A stretch of DNA of 64,000 bases from Nocardia panacis (GCF_003598715.1 NZ_QZFU01000041.1:1-64000), one strand, 5' to 3'. Numbered from the stretch's first letter, positions 27,259 through 36,906 are shown. Numbers and translations: made by a program. Notes: generated by a model not told the origin, from the sequence alone.

Positions 27259-28085
27259 GCTGCGGCTCGCTGATACTTCTGCGGCAGCCACACCTCGACG
27301 CGGCTATCGGCGCTGGTGCCGACGCCCTCGATGTTCAGCGGCACAGTGGCTTTCGCGGGCACGTTGTCGTACCAAGCGACATTGCCCGCCTTGCCCCACA
27401 CGTCTTTTCCGGTCCAATCCCTGATGTGCGGGAACTCCGGATTGGTCTCGACGGTCCACACCTCGTTGGGCTGGAGTTTGGGCAGCAGCACCCGTTCGGT
27501 GCCGACTCCGATGCTGAATGTGCCGGGGCCGGTGAGCTTCCAGAACGGCCAGGTCGCAACGTCGCCGTCGTTGCGGATGACCCAGTTGTCGAAGTTGTCC
27601 GCAGTGAACGGTGCGGGGTTGATGGTCGCGCCGTTCCACCAGGATTCGTCGGAGACGAGGACTGCTTCTTCGGTGCACCATCCGACGTTCTGGAGGAGTT
27701 CAAACGGCTGATCAGCGATGGCGGATTCGAGCCGCACGTACTGCCAGCGGCTTCCACCTCCCGGTGAGACGACGTGGAATTCGGCGAGATTGGTTCCATC
27801 GCCGAGGCTTTCACGCCAGGTGTGCCACAGGTCGAAGGCGTCTTCGCCCGGCTTTACGGGACCGACGCGGACGGTGACACTGATCGGGTTGATCTCTCGG
27901 TTGGTGCCTCGGTAGGTGGCACCGGCTTGGCGGGCGTTTGCTTGCCGGACATGCCCCATCGGCGCTCCGCCTACGCCCAATGGGGCCTGGGCGAGACGGA
28001 GCGGGCATTCGGGTTCGCCGAAACGCCAGATGGTTCGGGGTTGTCCGGGATACTCGACGCCGCGCAGCTCGTAGCGAACTGCCAT
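27255..28085 (-). CDS. Distal tail protein
   Basis: 276 residues between tape measure and tail tip gene, the usual place of a Dit protein. WRFGEPECPLRL near the N-terminus and NPISVTVRVGPVKPGEDAF fit the family. It should form the hexameric ring joining tail tube and tip. Confidence 0.8.
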   Translation of the reverse strand: MAVRYELRGVEYPGQPRTIWRFGEPECPLRLAQAPLGVGGAPMGHVRQANARQAGATYRGTNREINPISVTVRVGPVKPGEDAFDLWHTWRESLGDGTNLAEFHVVSPGGGSRWQYVRLESAIADQPFELLQNVGWCTEEAVLVSDESWWNGATINPAPFTADNFDNWVIRNDGDVATWPFWKLTGPGTFSIGVGTERVLLPKLQPNEVWTVETNPEFPHIRDWTGKDVWGKAGNVAWYDNVPAKATVPLNIEGVGTSADSRVEVWLPQKYQRAAA

Positions 28086-28117
28086 TGCAGCTTCCCGTCT
28101 AACGAAGAAGCCGGAGC

Positions 28118-31100
28118 CTAAAGCCCCAGCTGAGTGATGTTGATGGTTGCGGTGCGCGCCCCGGAGTCGATGTCGACCGAAACCTCAACGGGATCTGGCG
28201 ACTTGGCCGCCGCGACGATCTCGTCGAGCTTCGCGCCCAGTTCCTCCAGTTGGCCGTCCAGTCCGGGAACGGCGGTGTTGCCGGTGTCGAAGCCGACGAA
28301 CTTGCCGTCCGCGTCCCAGCCGGACCGCAGCGCGAGCGCACCGCCGGCTAGAAAGCTGGCAGCTCGGTATGCGTCAGCAGTCAGGCTGTTGAGTCCAGCC
28401 GATCTGCTGGGGGTCGATAGTGGGATGTCTCCCTGGTCGCCCTGTGTGAGAACTGTCCACGAGCCGGTATGCAGGCCGCCGTCACCGGAACCTCCCACTC
28501 CGCCGAAACCGCCGTTGGCGTAAGGGGTCAGGGAGAATCCGAACCGGTCTGCGACTTTGCGCAGGATATCGGTGGAGCGGGCTCGCTTCGCGGCAGATAG
28601 CGGAATGTAGGCCTCGCCGCCGGTCTCGGGTTCGGCCCAGACGCGCATATCTCCAGACTTGGCGATCTGTGCGATGTGGTTCTCCGTGCCGTCGGCGAAG
28701 AATCTTGCCGAGAAGCTGGCCAGCGGTGTTCGCTCGGCGGTCTTGCCGCCGAGAGTATCCGGCCAGTTCGTCACGTAGACGCGGGTACCGTCGCTGGCGC
28801 CGCTGGAGTTCATCTCTTCGACGTTCGCAGGCGCGGACCTGCTGCCGTTCACGCCACCAAGGTTGGCCGAGCCGCTGCCTTTGCTCGCGCCCGCGTCGCC
28901 GCCCGGCACGAAGAAGGCATGGTCGGTGAACATCGGGTCGTCCGCGCCGGTCTTTCCTCCGATGACGACTCCGTCGGAGCCGTTGGACTCGAAATTCGTT
29001 CCGTCGGGGAAGGTCCCGGCGGTATGACCACCGCCAGGGCCGCCGTTGAGCCACCCGATTCGCAACGTGCCCGCCGGGCCGCGACCGAGCTGTGCACCGA
29101 GCCCCGTAAGCCATTCTCCTTCGGTGGAGGTGGCCATCCGCGAGTTGTACGGATCGAGGCCCACCGCCTCATTGACGACCGCAGACACAAAACCCGAGCA
29201 GTCGATGCCATCCGCACTGAAACCGCCCAACTGGTACCGGACACCGGACATGCGCTTGGCGTACGCGATTGCTTCATCCATACCCGGTTTGCCGATCTGG
29301 CCCGTGATGCCGCCATCGGCGAACCGCAACAGGTCGTAGCCGAAACGCTTGGCCACATCGGCGAGGATCGTCACCGACCGGGTCCGCTTCGACGGAGCGA
29401 GAGGAATGAACGCCTCGCCGCCGGTCTCCGGCTCCGCCCACTGCACCAAACGTCCTGAAGCCGGTTTGATTTCGGCGGTCTGAGGTAGTTTGCCGTCGGC
29501 GTACCGGTCCACGTCGATGCTGCCGTCGGCTCTCCAGGTGCCGTCGGGCATCCGCACCGGACCCTGTACGAGACCCTGATTCGGGTCAGCGCCCGTGCGC
29601 TGCGTCGCCTGCACACGGACATCGCGGATCTCGTTCGTCGTGTACGTGGTGATCTTGCGGCCGTTGTTCTGAGTGATGAAGGCGTCAACGACCTTCTGCG
29701 CCTCGGCGGTCTGCGCGACGATGGTCGATGTGCCGTCCGGCAGGTTCTCGACCTTGAAACCGAACGCTTCCAGACTGGCCTTGGCCTCATCGGTCAGGGC
29801 GCGGACGGTCACTGTGCGGCCATCCGGGATGTCGGAGACCGCGCCACCGAGGAGGCGAGTCATTTCGGCTGCGCCGGAGGCTTGTTCACCGGCCGAGCGG
29901 ACCGACTCGCGAACCGCGTCGATCTTCGGTTTGGCGGAATCGAGCTTGTCCGCCAGCGCGCGTGCCCGGTCCGCGGCTTGGTCCATTTGCTGTCCGTACC
30001 ACCGGGCCGCGTCGCCACCGCCTTCGATGGCCTCGCCGACATCCTTCATGCCGGGGATGTGTTTGATGATGCCGCCGAGCTTGGACGAGAAGCCGCCCAG
30101 CACTTCCAGCGACTTGCCCATCGTGTCGCCGATACCTTCTTGCAGGTTCGCGAACATGCGCAGCGCGCCGGAACCGAACGCGATCAGCCCGTCCAGACAG
30201 GCGAGTCCCGCGTCGGCCAGCTGTGTGAAAAACGAGATGATCTCCGGCTTGTGGGTCGATACCCAGTCGGCGGCCTGCTGCAAAGTCGGCCCGAACGCCT
30301 CGGCGATGGAGAATTTCACCTCGTTCATGGCGGAGGTGATCGAGTTCTTCGCGGCCTCGAATCGGTGCGCGGTGGTGTCACCGATCGTTTGCGTGGCTTT
30401 GTCAGCGGCGCCAGCGACATCGCCGAACTGTTGGACGGCGGTGTCGAGATTCAGCGCGAACGCCGCGCCCTGGATGTCCTCGAACTTCGTTCCGAACAGT
30501 GCGAGGGCGGCGTTGTAGCGGTCCTGCGGGTCTTCGAGCTTCTGAAGCCCGCGCAGTAGCTGCGCCATCATATTGCGTGCCGCTTCGCCGCCTGTGGTCA
30601 TCGCCTTCTGTGCGTCCTCCACGGAGACACCGAGCTTGTCGAATCCCGCTGCGCCTTCTGCGGTTCCGTCCGACACACGGAGCTTGAACTCCTTGAGGCT
30701 GTCGATCACGACATCGGTATCGCGGGCTCCGGCCTTCACCCCCTGCGCGACCAGTGCCCAGCCTTCCGCGCCGACCAGGCCGAGCGCGCGCAACTCGGTC
30801 GAATACTCGTCGAACGAGTCGAGCAGATCCTCCGACACGTTCAACCCGTTCTGCTGAGCCTTGACCAGCAGGTCGAATGCTTCCGTGCCGTCTTTGGCGA
30901 TGCCGTTCTTGATCGCTTGACCGGCCGATCGAGCAACCCTCGGGACCTCTTCACCTAGCAGGTCGGAGACCACATTCAGCTTCGTGATGACCGGTGCCAT
31001 CTGATCGGCCCCTTCAGTACCGTTCAACAGGCCGGATTCGATGGCGGACTGCACCGCTTGCATATTGGAGTTGACCGAGTCGCCCCAGCCGTTCGAGAAG

Positions 31101-31735
31101 GCGAGACCGGCGGCGTGACCGATGACGGTCATTGCGTCGTCGGCGACGCCCAGGCGGGCCTTGATGAGGGCGGCGTCCTGCTCCATCCGCATTCCGTCGG
31201 AAATGGTCTTGGCCAGAACGGCACCGGCGGCCAGACCGATTCCGGCGACGCCCACCAACGCCATGGCAATGGGGCCGCCTTTGCCGCCCAATCCTTGGAG
31301 CTTGCTGGCAAACCCGGAGACGAAGGAATTGCCGAACGATGAGCCGGTCGCCGCCGCCCCCGAAGCGCGCTGTCCGAGATTTGCGAGCGCTTCGGAGGCG
31401 CGGCGCGCGGACTGGGCCAGGCTGGCGGGCAGGTCGATCCTGCGGGTTGCGTTGGCGGCGCGGCTAGCTGAGCGCTCGATCCGTTCGACATCGCGACCCG
31501 CTTCCTGCGCGGTGTCGCCGAAGCGGCGGACATCGCGAGAGGCGTTGCGTGCGCCGAGACCGCCCCGCTCGATGCTTGAGCCGGAGCCGGAGAAGCTGCG
31601 GTCGATCTGCCCGGCCGCTCGTTCGGCCGCGCCACGCAAGCCGGTGAAGCCTCGTTCGGCGTTGCCTAGCGAGCGTTGGAATCGGGAGTCGTCGAGGGTG
31701 AGTTCGGCGTAGATTTCGCCGACCCGTGTAGCCAT
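28118..31735 (-). CDS. Tape measure protein with embedded NlpC/P60 peptidase domain
   Basis: 1205 residues. The N-terminal third is coiled coil with hydrophobic stretches (MALVGVAGIGLAAGAVLAK near 180). Around residues 825-930 there is an NlpC/P60-type domain with DCSGFVSAV (Cys near 843) and GGHTAGTFPDG (His near 903). A repeated segment WAEPETGGEAFIPL / WAEPETGGEAYIPL occurs on both sides of it (near 770 and 1037). It sets tail length and probably opens peptidoglycan during DNA injection. Confidence 0.93.
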   Translation of the reverse strand: MATRVGEIYAELTLDDSRFQRSLGNAERGFTGLRGAAERAAGQIDRSFSGSGSSIERGGLGARNASRDVRRFGDTAQEAGRDVERIERSASRAANATRRIDLPASLAQSARRASEALANLGQRASGAAATGSSFGNSFVSGFASKLQGLGGKGGPIAMALVGVAGIGLAAGAVLAKTISDGMRMEQDAALIKARLGVADDAMTVIGHAAGLAFSNGWGDSVNSNMQAVQSAIESGLLNGTEGADQMAPVITKLNVVSDLLGEEVPRVARSAGQAIKNGIAKDGTEAFDLLVKAQQNGLNVSEDLLDSFDEYSTELRALGLVGAEGWALVAQGVKAGARDTDVVIDSLKEFKLRVSDGTAEGAAGFDKLGVSVEDAQKAMTTGGEAARNMMAQLLRGLQKLEDPQDRYNAALALFGTKFEDIQGAAFALNLDTAVQQFGDVAGAADKATQTIGDTTAHRFEAAKNSITSAMNEVKFSIAEAFGPTLQQAADWVSTHKPEIISFFTQLADAGLACLDGLIAFGSGALRMFANLQEGIGDTMGKSLEVLGGFSSKLGGIIKHIPGMKDVGEAIEGGGDAARWYGQQMDQAADRARALADKLDSAKPKIDAVRESVRSAGEQASGAAEMTRLLGGAVSDIPDGRTVTVRALTDEAKASLEAFGFKVENLPDGTSTIVAQTAEAQKVVDAFITQNNGRKITTYTTNEIRDVRVQATQRTGADPNQGLVQGPVRMPDGTWRADGSIDVDRYADGKLPQTAEIKPASGRLVQWAEPETGGEAFIPLAPSKRTRSVTILADVAKRFGYDLLRFADGGITGQIGKPGMDEAIAYAKRMSGVRYQLGGFSADGIDCSGFVSAVVNEAVGLDPYNSRMATSTEGEWLTGLGAQLGRGPAGTLRIGWLNGGPGGGHTAGTFPDGTNFESNGSDGVVIGGKTGADDPMFTDHAFFVPGGDAGASKGSGSANLGGVNGSRSAPANVEEMNSSGASDGTRVYVTNWPDTLGGKTAERTPLASFSARFFADGTENHIAQIAKSGDMRVWAEPETGGEAYIPLSAAKRARSTDILRKVADRFGFSLTPYANGGFGGVGGSGDGGLHTGSWTVLTQGDQGDIPLSTPSRSAGLNSLTADAYRAASFLAGGALALRSGWDADGKFVGFDTGNTAVPGLDGQLEELGAKLDEIVAAAKSPDPVEVSVDIDSGARTATINITQLGL

Positions 31736-31754
31736 GTGCGGCTCCGTTCAAAAG

Positions 31755-32147
31755 TTAATCGGCGCTGCGGGTTCCGGTGTGCTCGTCGGCATCGATGACG
31801 TCCCGGATGTCGATGAAGTCGGCGAGTTGCCCGAATTGCCAGTTCGCCCGGCCCATGTCAGGGCTGCCACCGAAGTGCAAGAGCGCGGTCCGGCCCGCGT
31901 GCATCGCCATGGTGTCGGGGACGCCGTCGCGTGCCATGTCCCCACGCGCTGCGCCGAGGATCTTGACGATCTCCTCGTATTCCTGTGCGGCGGTGAGGGA
32001 ATCATCGATGATGAGCAGCCGCAGCCGGTCCGCTTCGCGGATGCCGGGACTCTTGATCTTGTAGACGACGCCGCCGATCGGCAGCGAGAGGTCCGGGTCG
32101 TAGAACTCGGAGAGGTCGCGCAGCGCGGCCATAGTAGTAGTCCTCAT
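31755..32147 (-). CDS. Tail assembly chaperone-like protein (DUF7426-like), copy 2
   Basis: 130 residues, overlapping the upstream gene as ATGA; a second ATG at 32132 is possible. DLSEFYDPDLSLPIGG and GRTALLHFGGSPD repeat the pattern of the upstream gene, so the two are paralogues. Position just before the tape measure gene is that of tail assembly chaperones. Confidence 0.75.
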   Translation of the reverse strand: MRTTTMAALRDLSEFYDPDLSLPIGGVVYKIKSPGIREADRLRLLIIDDSLTAAQEYEEIVKILGAARGDMARDGVPDTMAMHAGRTALLHFGGSPDMGRANWQFGQLADFIDIRDVIDADEHTGTRSAD

Positions 32148-32794
32148 GTGGTAGGGGGAAGGATGGCGCGGTGCAGCCGCGTGCCGGGCGTACTGGCGAG
32201 ATCACGGATGCGGACTTCGAGCCACCGCCATGGACGTTCGTGCAGCACACCGGAATTGACGTCGATTCCGAACACGGAATGCATGTCGAGTTCGATTTCG
32301 GTCCAGCACGACAACACTTCGCGCCACGACAGGGTGGGGGAGGTGGTGTTGGCCGCTGCCAGTTCCGGGGGGTTGAACCAGGCGCGCAGACCGGTCGCTG
32401 GGTCGATCGGGCCGCCGCCGGGGTCATCGGGTCCGAGATGGCCGGGCGCGGATTCGTCCACGGCGATACCCGGTTCGTTGTCGCCGTCCGGCTCGATCTC
32501 GCCGTTCCAGAACGATGCCGCCGCATCCGAGTTCTTGCCGAAGTGCAGCAGCGCGGTCCGCCCGGCGAGGGCAATGACGGTGGAGTCCGCACCCAGCCGG
32601 TCGAGCTGGTCCCACGCGGCACCGAGCATCCGCCGCACCTCGCCGCGCTCCACTTCCGGTGTGAGCGAGTCGAGGTCGCTGAGAAGCCTGCGCAGCCGCA
32701 GCCCGTCCCAGGCGGAAGGGGATGCGACGCGCACCTGCTGGCCGCGTACGGGCAGGTAAAGGTCCGGGTCTAGGAACTCGTCGAATTCCCGCAC
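32144..32794 (-). CDS. Tail assembly chaperone-like protein (DUF7426-like), copy 1
   Basis: 216 residues. The first ~105 residues (FDEFLDPDLYLP, GRTALLHFGKNSD) align with the next gene; the last ~100 are unique and contain WREVLSCWTEIELDMHSVF. Siphophages usually make two chaperones by frameshifting; here two overlapping genes of one family take their place. Confidence 0.75.
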   Translation of the reverse strand: MREFDEFLDPDLYLPVRGQQVRVASPSAWDGLRLRRLLSDLDSLTPEVERGEVRRMLGAAWDQLDRLGADSTVIALAGRTALLHFGKNSDAAASFWNGEIEPDGDNEPGIAVDESAPGHLGPDDPGGGPIDPATGLRAWFNPPELAAANTTSPTLSWREVLSCWTEIELDMHSVFGIDVNSGVLHERPWRWLEVRIRDLASTPGTRLHRAILPPTT

Positions 32795-32812
32795 GATGCG
32801 TGCCTTTCGGGG

Positions 32813-33586
32813 TCAGGCGACGGTCACGGTGCCCGAAGGGGTCAGGCTGGAACCGGACGCGGTCACGGTGGTCACGGTTCCCGGCAGCGTCACGGCGTAG
32901 GAGCCGCCCGCGCTGCCAGTGACCGTGGCATTACCGGTGCCGACGGTCGACAACGCGTCCAGCGCGGTCCTCACCGCAGCCGCGGTCGCGTTGTACGTGA
33001 TACCGCTGGCGGTCTGACCGTCCACGGTGATCGAGAAGGTGCCACCGGTCGAACCGCTAGGCAGGGTGATCGTCTTCGCGGTCGGCGCGGTGGGCTTGGC
33101 GATCTTCTTGTGCTGGCCCTTACCGGTCAGGGTGCAGGTGAAGCCATACAAACCTTCCTTGTCGTCGGCGGCCGAGACCCAGGAGACGGCGAAGTAGCCT
33201 TCCTTGGCCTCGTCTATGCCGTCGGTGCGCCAGTAGCGGACATGCGCGGTGTTCGCGGCACCGATCTCCTCGCCGTGGCCGCGTAGCTTCTCCTGACCGG
33301 GGTCGGCGACGAATCCTGCCGCCAGGTTGCCCTTGCGGAGCCCGGCTAGTTCCAGGTTTTCGCCGATAGCCGTTGCGATCTGGCTTTTGCGGCCGTTGGA
33401 GTGGATGTCGCCATCGTCCTGCAGCGTGATGTCGTTGGACGGCGAAACCTTGTTCAAGCCCATCACGAACACCCATTCGGGGCTGCCCGCCTTCTCGGTG
33501 CCGAAGTTGACGTCGACCTGAATGGCGTAGTCGCGAGCGAGCGCGGTCGCCATACCCGCCGAGTTCGGAGCCTGGAGAGTGGTCAC
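32813..33586 (-). CDS. Major tail protein with C-terminal Ig-like domain
   Basis: 257 residues from GTG 33586, with AGGAGG upstream and a GTGA overlap with the previous gene. Residues 1-165 are the tail tube domain (VFVMGLNKVSPSNDITLQDD). Residues ~170-257 form a Thr/Gly-rich beta domain (GTFSITVDGQTASGITYNA) often added to phage tail tubes for display or adhesion. Confidence 0.85.
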   Translation of the reverse strand: MTTLQAPNSAGMATALARDYAIQVDVNFGTEKAGSPEWVFVMGLNKVSPSNDITLQDDGDIHSNGRKSQIATAIGENLELAGLRKGNLAAGFVADPGQEKLRGHGEEIGAANTAHVRYWRTDGIDEAKEGYFAVSWVSAADDKEGLYGFTCTLTGKGQHKKIAKPTAPTAKTITLPSGSTGGTFSITVDGQTASGITYNATAAAVRTALDALSTVGTGNATVTGSAGGSYAVTLPGTVTTVTASGSSLTPSGTVTVA

Positions 33587-34023
33587 GATGTCGTGCCTCC
33601 TGGGTTGAGGGTGAAAACGTAGGAGTCGGCGCGCTCGTAGCGGCCGTTGGAATCGGGAGTGGTGAGGCCGCGAACTTTTCTGCGGCACAGCAGCACTCGC
33701 ACGTTGCCGGGAAAGGTTAGGTGCGCTCGGTCGTGCAGGATGCGGCTGGTGGCATCGGCGGTGAGGTCGACGGTGCGCGGGTCGGTTCCTGCGGCCCGCC
33801 AGCGGAGCTGTACGAACAGGTCTGGATTGTGATCGTCGCGGTCGAACAACTCGTCATAGACGGTGATCGCGAGCGCCGCTTCGGGTTTCGCGGGCAGCAG
33901 GTTGAAGAACACCGCCGGGATATCGCCTTCGGGGTATGCGCCGATCGGCTGGTAGCGGGCCATGCCAGCACTGTGGAGGTACCGGGCGAGGGCGTCGACG
34001 AAGCGGACGGTGTCGGTGCTCAT
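33583..34023 (-). CDS. Tail terminator / minor capsid protein
   Basis: 146 residues. AVFFNLLPAKPEAALAITVYD and LRWRAAGTDPRTVDLTADA are typical of the small alpha/beta neck protein found between the HK97-gp10-like protein and the major tail protein. Assignment rests on position and size. Confidence 0.7.
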   Translation of the reverse strand: MSTDTVRFVDALARYLHSAGMARYQPIGAYPEGDIPAVFFNLLPAKPEAALAITVYDELFDRDDHNPDLFVQLRWRAAGTDPRTVDLTADATSRILHDRAHLTFPGNVRVLLCRRKVRGLTTPDSNGRYERADSYVFTLNPGGTTS

Positions 34024-34361
34024 TGGCGGAGCCGTCTTGTAATGGCCGCTCCTGCAATGGCTTCGAGTTGCGGCCCGAACTGGTTGAGTGGCTTCTCCAG
34101 GTACTTCGCTGTGCGCCCGTTCGGATGGCGGAGGGTCAAGTCCTCATGCTGGCGCAGCGCGTACGGGGTGTTGTAGCCGACGCGGCCCTTGCCGTCGCGC
34201 ACCTCGGCGGTGCCGGAGTTCTGGAGCGTGCCCTCCTCGATCGGGACGAGCGCGTTCGACTGAGCGAGAAGCACTTCCGCCGCCTGGAAAAGGCCCTCCT
34301 CGAGACCAACTCGGGCTACTGCCGAGACTGCCCTGCCTTCCCAGCGCATCGAGAATGCCAT
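34020..34361 (-). CDS. HK97 gp10-like neck protein
   Basis: 113 residues. LVPIEEGTLQNSGTAEV followed by NTPYALRQHEDLTLRHPNG is the family pattern. Forms part of the head-tail joint. It overlaps the next gene by 4 bp. Confidence 0.8.
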   Translation of the reverse strand: MAFSMRWEGRAVSAVARVGLEEGLFQAAEVLLAQSNALVPIEEGTLQNSGTAEVRDGKGRVGYNTPYALRQHEDLTLRHPNGRTAKYLEKPLNQFGPQLEAIAGAAITRRLRQ

Positions 34362-34375
34362 GGCGCGGCCTCCTT

Positions 34376-34702
34376 CTATTCGAGACTGACGACCTGGGTG
34401 TCAGGGAACGGTGGGCCGGCATGAGAGACCGCGACCGAGACAACATTCGCAGTGCCTCCACCGAATTCAGCGGGTAGGACGATCTCGGAGCCGGGCGCGA
34501 TGTAGGGGACCGTGGGCGGGAATACGACCGTGATGGACGAGGTGAACTCGTCGCCGCTGCTGTCCCGCACAATCTGTCGCTTGACGGCGACGTTGCATCG
34601 TTCGCCGACTGGCGCTTGATAATCCGATCCGGCCGCGCCATTGCCGTTGTAGCGGCGAACCGGAACCCAGTGGTGCCAGAACATCGCGAGCGTGTCGCTC
34701 AT
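34376..34702 (-). CDS. Head-tail stopper protein
   Basis: 108 residues, beta-rich (DEFTSSITVVFPPTVPYIAPG). Lies before the gp10-like gene, where siphophages keep the stopper. The normal upstream neighbour (connector, 36454-36906) is separated from it by the inserted OLD-like gene. Confidence 0.7.
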   Translation of the reverse strand: MSDTLAMFWHHWVPVRRYNGNGAAGSDYQAPVGERCNVAVKRQIVRDSSGDEFTSSITVVFPPTVPYIAPGSEIVLPAEFGGGTANVVSVAVSHAGPPFPDTQVVSLE

Positions 34703-34790
34703 GGGGTGGCTCCTTGCCGTGGGGACTGTCGATCGCGCGCTGGTGCGGGCTCTTCATGCGATTCAGCGGGAGGAGTTGTCGACAACTGAC

Positions 34791-36422
34791 ATGAGGTATT
34801 CCGGAACCTCGTGGACCCGCAGCGACGGACTGAACTACGTTGTGTCAGTGGCCAACACAACCGGCGACCGACGGGTCGGCAGTCTCCAAGGAATGCTCCG
34901 TAAGCCAGCAACGCTTCAAATCGCGAGTATTGAAGTTCTCGAATCAAATGTTCTCGCGCCGCAGACCATCGAACTCGACCGACTAACCGCAATCGTTGGT
35001 GCGCATGGTGCTGGCAAGAGTCTAACGTTGCGCCTCATTGAGGCTTTGTTCGGGAACGTTCGTCAGGCTTTCGCGCCACCATTCCTGCCTGGGTATGGAT
35101 GGGATGACGCACAACCGAAGCCGATCACTGCTGTAGCTAACATCACAGTAGTCTTCAATCGTGCACACGTAACAGTGCCTGTTGATCTTTCCGAAGATCC
35201 AAGGGTAAACAGCGAGAAATGGCTCGAAGCTCTCGGGCTGAGATCCAAACTAGAGTATATTGGTGTACCGCACATGCTCTCGGATCTAGCGATGTATCTA
35301 CAGAATCGCGAGGAGTATGAGTTCGCGGCTGCGAGTGATGGATATGCGGATGAATTACCCATTCCGGAAGATCTTCAGCTACTCCGATCGTATCGACGCA
35401 AGGATCTCGATGCGGTTAGAAATATTCTCGGGAAGGACTATCTGTCGGTATCAAGTTATGGTTGGTATTTTAACCATAATGACCGGTTCGACCCCTTTCC
35501 GCACGTCATTGCGGAAGCTGCAGGAGGTAGGCGAATTGACAACTTGGTGATGAGTCTAGGTGAACTCTGGACTCACTGGTTGTTTGGCTGGAAGTTTATC
35601 TTCGCCGAGGGGTGGCCTCGGTTGCTCGATGAGCCCGAGTCTTTCTTGGCTCAACGCGGTCATCGCCCGGTTATCGACGAAGTATTCCGTCGTTGTCTTG
35701 AGCATGACAATCAGTTGATTGTGGCTACGCATTCACCGCAAATACTGTCGCGCTTCCCGTTGTCGAACATTCGTCTCTGCGTGCCCAGCTCGGATGGAAT
35801 TCTTATCGCACCAGCAAAGAGTGCTTCGCAAATGTTCGACTTGCTTGGGGTGGCTGGCATGGCTCGGACCGTAATTCTCGTGGAAGATGAAATGGCCTCA
35901 GATATTCTGAATGACCTATTTTCCGAGCTTGACTGGGATCTCGCCAGGCAAGTGGAAATCGTCCATGCGGAGGGTGAGGGTAATGTAGTGCATGGGTTGA
36001 GGGCAATGAAAAACTCACGCGAAGTAGCCTACGTAGGAATCCTTGATGGAGACTGTCGAAGCAAGGACTTGTTTCCGAAAGGAAAAGTTGGCGAAGAAGC
36101 CTTCGAGTACCTCACTCGTCAAATTCTATATCTTCCGGGTGGACAAGCGCCTGAGACAGAACTAGCGCAGGCCGCAGCCAAGAATTCCGTACGGCTCGCG
36201 AAACTTCTCAACCGTCAGACGATCGACATGTCGACCGCAGCGGCGGCGTGCGCTGATCTCGACCACCAGTACTGGCTTACTCGCTACGCTCGCGCCCTAG
36301 GCTTGCCTCAGGATGTGGTACGCCACAATATCGTCCGGGTATGGCTCACCTCGGAGACCGTCACCGACCAGGCCAACGAGTTGATTCACCGCCTCCGGGC
36401 CTTTGTTGATCGGTCGCAGTAA
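34791..36422 (+). CDS. OLD-family-like ATPase with Toprim domain, inserted in the head operon
   Basis: 543 residues from ATG 34791 with GGGAGGAG upstream. ABC-type ATPase parts: Walker A GAHGAGKS (70-77), signature MSLGE near 254, Walker B RLLDEPESF near 276, H-loop ATHSPQIL. The C-terminal Toprim part has ILVEDE near 363 and ILDGDC near 418. This is the domain order of OLD nucleases used in anti-phage defence. It reads against the late operon, is more AT-rich, and splits connector from stopper, so it is acquired cargo. The upstream in-frame extension to 34692 overlaps the stopper gene and is unlikely. Confidence 0.8.
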   Translation: MRYSGTSWTRSDGLNYVVSVANTTGDRRVGSLQGMLRKPATLQIASIEVLESNVLAPQTIELDRLTAIVGAHGAGKSLTLRLIEALFGNVRQAFAPPFLPGYGWDDAQPKPITAVANITVVFNRAHVTVPVDLSEDPRVNSEKWLEALGLRSKLEYIGVPHMLSDLAMYLQNREEYEFAAASDGYADELPIPEDLQLLRSYRRKDLDAVRNILGKDYLSVSSYGWYFNHNDRFDPFPHVIAEAAGGRRIDNLVMSLGELWTHWLFGWKFIFAEGWPRLLDEPESFLAQRGHRPVIDEVFRRCLEHDNQLIVATHSPQILSRFPLSNIRLCVPSSDGILIAPAKSASQMFDLLGVAGMARTVILVEDEMASDILNDLFSELDWDLARQVEIVHAEGEGNVVHGLRAMKNSREVAYVGILDGDCRSKDLFPKGKVGEEAFEYLTRQILYLPGGQAPETELAQAAAKNSVRLAKLLNRQTIDMSTAAAACADLDHQYWLTRYARALGLPQDVVRHNIVRVWLTSETVTDQANELIHRLRAFVDRSQ

Positions 36423-36453
36423 CACGTTTCCAAACTAGTGAGAAACCTGTCTA

Positions 36454-36906
36454 TCATCGGCGCGCCACCATCGCAGAAGCGAGGCCCGCACTCCGCAGCT
36501 TGGTGCGGGCGGTATCCGTCAACTCGGTGAGCAGACGCGCACGGGCAACGGCCTGTTCGGTGGAGATGTAGCTGACCGACGAGCCGTTCGTGGACGCGGA
36601 GGCGACGGTCGGGGTGAGCCCGGCCGCGCCCGCAAGCGGGTTGATGTCGTTGCGGATCCACTCGCGCACCTGGATGCAGGTAGCGATGGCCAGCGCATCG
36701 GCAAGAATCGGGTCGGTGGGGACTCCGGCGGGCGTGACATCGTACATGTCGTTCTTCGTCGCCGTCCGCACAAGCTGTGTGGCTTCCCGGATGTAGCGGG
36801 CGGCGTCGCTGTCGGCGAGCTTGTCGAGCTGGGCCGCGGTGACGTGCTCGGCGAGCTGGTCGACAGTGGCGTAGGTGAGCACGAGATTCCTTTGTGGATC
36901 GCTCAT
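36454..36906 (-). CDS. Head-tail connector protein
   Basis: 150 residues from ATG 36906, helical (YATVDQLAEHVTAAQLDKLA). Placed directly after the major capsid gene, as for gp6-like adaptors. The following late gene is displaced by the OLD-like insertion. Confidence 0.75.
   Translation of the reverse strand: MSDPQRNLVLTYATVDQLAEHVTAAQLDKLADSDAARYIREATQLVRTATKNDMYDVTPAGVPTDPILADALAIATCIQVREWIRNDINPLAGAAGLTPTVASASTNGSSVSYISTEQAVARARLLTELTDTARTKLRSAGLASAMVARR

Noticed and set aside
34692..34790. Longer N-terminus of the OLD-like protein
   Set aside because: It would overlap the stopper gene start on the other strand, and ATG 34791 has a Shine-Dalgarno.
16018..36422. Gabija-like pair (OLD nuclease plus UvrD-like helicase)
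   Set aside because: Both families are present, but they lie about 17 kb apart with phage genes between, and the helicase has its own operator and phage-type Shine-Dalgarno. Gabija genes are adjacent.
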